Below are positions 62,716 through 64,000 of a DNA stretch of 64,000 nt, piece by piece; position 1 is the stretch's first letter; each line of letters starts with the position of its first letter. The notes under the pieces were generated by a model. That model saw only the letters and a list, made by a program, of their open reading frames with translations, made no database searches and was not told the DNA's origin. Source of the DNA: Candidatus Mesenet endosymbiont of Phosphuga atrata (lineage in GTDB: Bacteria > Pseudomonadota > Alphaproteobacteria > Rickettsiales > Anaplasmataceae); NCBI RefSeq assembly GCF_964020175.1, contig NZ_OZ026541.1, positions 248,001 through 312,000 of the forward strand, read 5' to 3'. A program made the position numbers and the translations under genes.

Positions 62716-64000
62716 CTATTCTTCGATTGTGCAGGCGTAATTTGGAGCTTCTTGAGTGACAATTACATCGTGAGTATGGCTTTCCCTAAGCCCTGCTGAC
62801 GTTATAATGGCAAATTCGCAATTTTCTTTCATTCTTCTTATATTTTCATTTCCGGTATAACCCATGGCAGATTTGAGTCCACCAATTAGTTGATGGATAA
62901 TGCCTGCTACCTGTCCTTTAAGCGGCACCCTACCTTCTATTCCTTCTGGCACAAGCTTCTCTTGCAGATTTTGAAAATAACGATCTGCCGATCCTTTTTC
63001 CATAGCACTAATTGAACCCATACCACGATATGCCTTGTATGCTCTTCCTTTATATATTATGATTTCACCTGGACTTTCCTCAGTGCCAGCAAATATAGAG
63101 CCTATCATAACAGCATCTGCACCAGCAGCTATGGCTTTTGCTATATCTCCGGAATATTTTACTCCTCCATCAGCAATGACTCTGACACCCTTATCCCTAC
63201 AACTTTTTGCTACATTCATAATGGCCGAAAACTGTGGTATACCAACTCCAGTCACAATTCGTGTTGTACATATTGAACCAGGCCCTATACCGACCTTAAC
63301 TGCATCAACCCCTGCGTCAATTAGTGCTTGCGCTGCTTCTGCTGTTGCTATATTCCCACCTATAATTTGCGCCTCTGGATACTTTTCTCTAATATCCTTT
63401 ATAGTATCTATAACTTTTGCGGAGTGTCCATGAGCTGTATCAACAATAAGTACATCAACTTCTTCATCAATCAATGCTTCACATCTTTCTATATCTTGGG
63501 CGCCAACAGCTGCTGCAACTCTTAAGCGACCATTTTCATCTTTACAAGAATTAGGATATTTATCATATTTTTCTATATCTTTAACTGTAATTAAGCCTAT
63601 ACACCTAAAATCATCATCAACAACTAAAAGTTTTTCTATCTTATATTGATTTAAAAGCTTCATAGCCTCGCTGCGCTTTATCCCTCTTTGCACTGTGACT
63701 AACTTGTCTTTTTTCGTCATCACTTCGTAGACTTTTCGCTCTTTGTCTTCGATGAATCTCACATCTCTATTTGTTAAAATACCAATCAACTCATTACTGA
63801 TACCAGTAACAACTGGCATGCCAGAATAATTGTATTTACTCATTATCGATAAAGCTTTAGATATAGTTATATCTGGAGATATAGTAATGGGGTTATATAC
63901 TATCCAACTTTCATATTTTTTGACTTTTTTTACTTCAGCTATTTGTTTTTCTATAGATAAATTTTTATGAATACATCCAATTCCTCCATGTTGAGCAATT
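62716..64000 (-). CDS. guaB: IMP dehydrogenase (partial, N-terminus beyond window)
   Basis: Open from the right edge (frame IAQHGGIGCIHKNLSIEKQI at 64000) to the stop at 62716, about 428 codons of a usual 485-500. IMP dehydrogenase oxidises IMP to XMP with NAD, the committed step to GMP. CBS domains are seen in the first part (NRDVRFIEDKERKVYEVMT), then the catalytic core: GSICTTRIVTGVGIP with the active Cys, VIADGGVKYSGDIAKAIAAG, MIGSIFAGTEESPG and YRGMGSISAM. The flap region has EGIEGRVPLKG. The first ATG in the window is internal, so the real start lies outside. Confidence 0.96.
   Translation of the reverse strand, partial: IAQHGGIGCIHKNLSIEKQIAEVKKVKKYESWIVYNPITISPDITISKALSIMSKYNYSGMPVVTGISNELIGILTNRDVRFIEDKERKVYEVMTKKDKLVTVQRGIKRSEAMKLLNQYKIEKLLVVDDDFRCIGLITVKDIEKYDKYPNSCKDENGRLRVAAAVGAQDIERCEALIDEEVDVLIVDTAHGHSAKVIDTIKDIREKYPEAQIIGGNIATAEAAQALIDAGVDAVKVGIGPGSICTTRIVTGVGIPQFSAIMNVAKSCRDKGVRVIADGGVKYSGDIAKAIAAGADAVMIGSIFAGTEESPGEIIIYKGRAYKAYRGMGSISAMEKGSADRYFQNLQEKLVPEGIEGRVPLKGQVAGIIHQLIGGLKSAMGYTGNENIRRMKENCEFAIITSAGLRESHTHDVIVTQEAPNYACTIEE

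Noticed and set aside
1-64000. CRISPR arrays, riboswitches, replication origin
   Set aside because: No regularly spaced repeats, no known riboswitch core and no DnaA-box cluster were seen by eye.

Overview
The window reads as a chromosomal segment of a Wolbachia endosymbiont (Rickettsiales, Anaplasmataceae). The evidence is strong A+T richness, remnants of a WO-type prophage tail module next to a patatin, three ankyrin-repeat genes, many decayed insertion sequences, and Rickettsiales-like housekeeping genes (nuoA/nuoB, coxC, surf1, fused TRAP transporter, ppa). The strain cannot be fixed from this window alone.

Layout. 1-6.3 kb: an Rpn-type PD-(D/E)XK nuclease running off the left edge, then a minus-strand WO tail remnant in the order tape measure, gpU, gpX, gpD, patatin, split by an IS5-family insertion and bordered by an ankyrin gene. 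6.4-14 kb: fumC, cvpA, a TRAP transporter, ppa and a large ankyrin gene. 14-17.6 kb: broken hypothetical genes, IS256 and IS200 debris and a MITE-like element. 17.7-26.1 kb: tRNA-Gln, cutA, a zinc-finger protein, nuoA-nuoB, a third ankyrin gene, ileS, rplU-rpmA and tRNA-Ile. 26.1-33.8 kb: a decayed IS256, then a minus-strand block of tsaE, fabG, ssb and a 928-residue Ser/Thr-rich membrane protein, followed by a phosphohexomutase. 33.8-41.5 kb: an IS graveyard (two copies of one defective IS5-like element, IS256, IS481 and IS200/IS605 remnants) around an intact bfr-surf1-trhO cluster. 41.5-47 kb: miaA, a P-loop protein, an antiporter-like membrane subunit and ffh. 48.5-49.8 kb: three genes resembling alphaproteobacterial gene transfer agent (GTA) structural genes. 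50-55.3 kb: tRNA-Glu, a hypothetical protein with three repeats, recO and fabI. 55.4-58.9 kb: a duplicated hypothetical gene pair that carried along the 3' end of a frameshifted phage terminase. 59.4-64 kb: coxC-ruvC, a second stalked membrane protein, and guaB running off the right edge.

How the genes fit together. The core genes cover respiration (nuoA, nuoB, coxC, surf1), the TCA cycle (fumC), fatty-acid synthesis (fabG, fabI), translation and tRNA modification (ileS, rplU, rpmA, tsaE, miaA, trhO), DNA repair (ssb, recO, ruvC), protein targeting (ffh) and GMP synthesis (guaB). Between them sit likely host-interaction genes: ankyrin proteins, Ser/Thr-rich membrane proteins, a patatin and coiled or repeat-containing hypotheticals. 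Several of these share an unusually strong GGGGG Shine-Dalgarno leader. The most distinctive observations are IkB-like DSGxxS motifs ahead of the ankyrin repeats in two proteins, a small GTA cluster that lacks one expected gene, a bacterioferritin without the haem-ligating Met, a Thr-rich protein built from an internal duplication, and several genes hidden by single frameshifts or stop codons.
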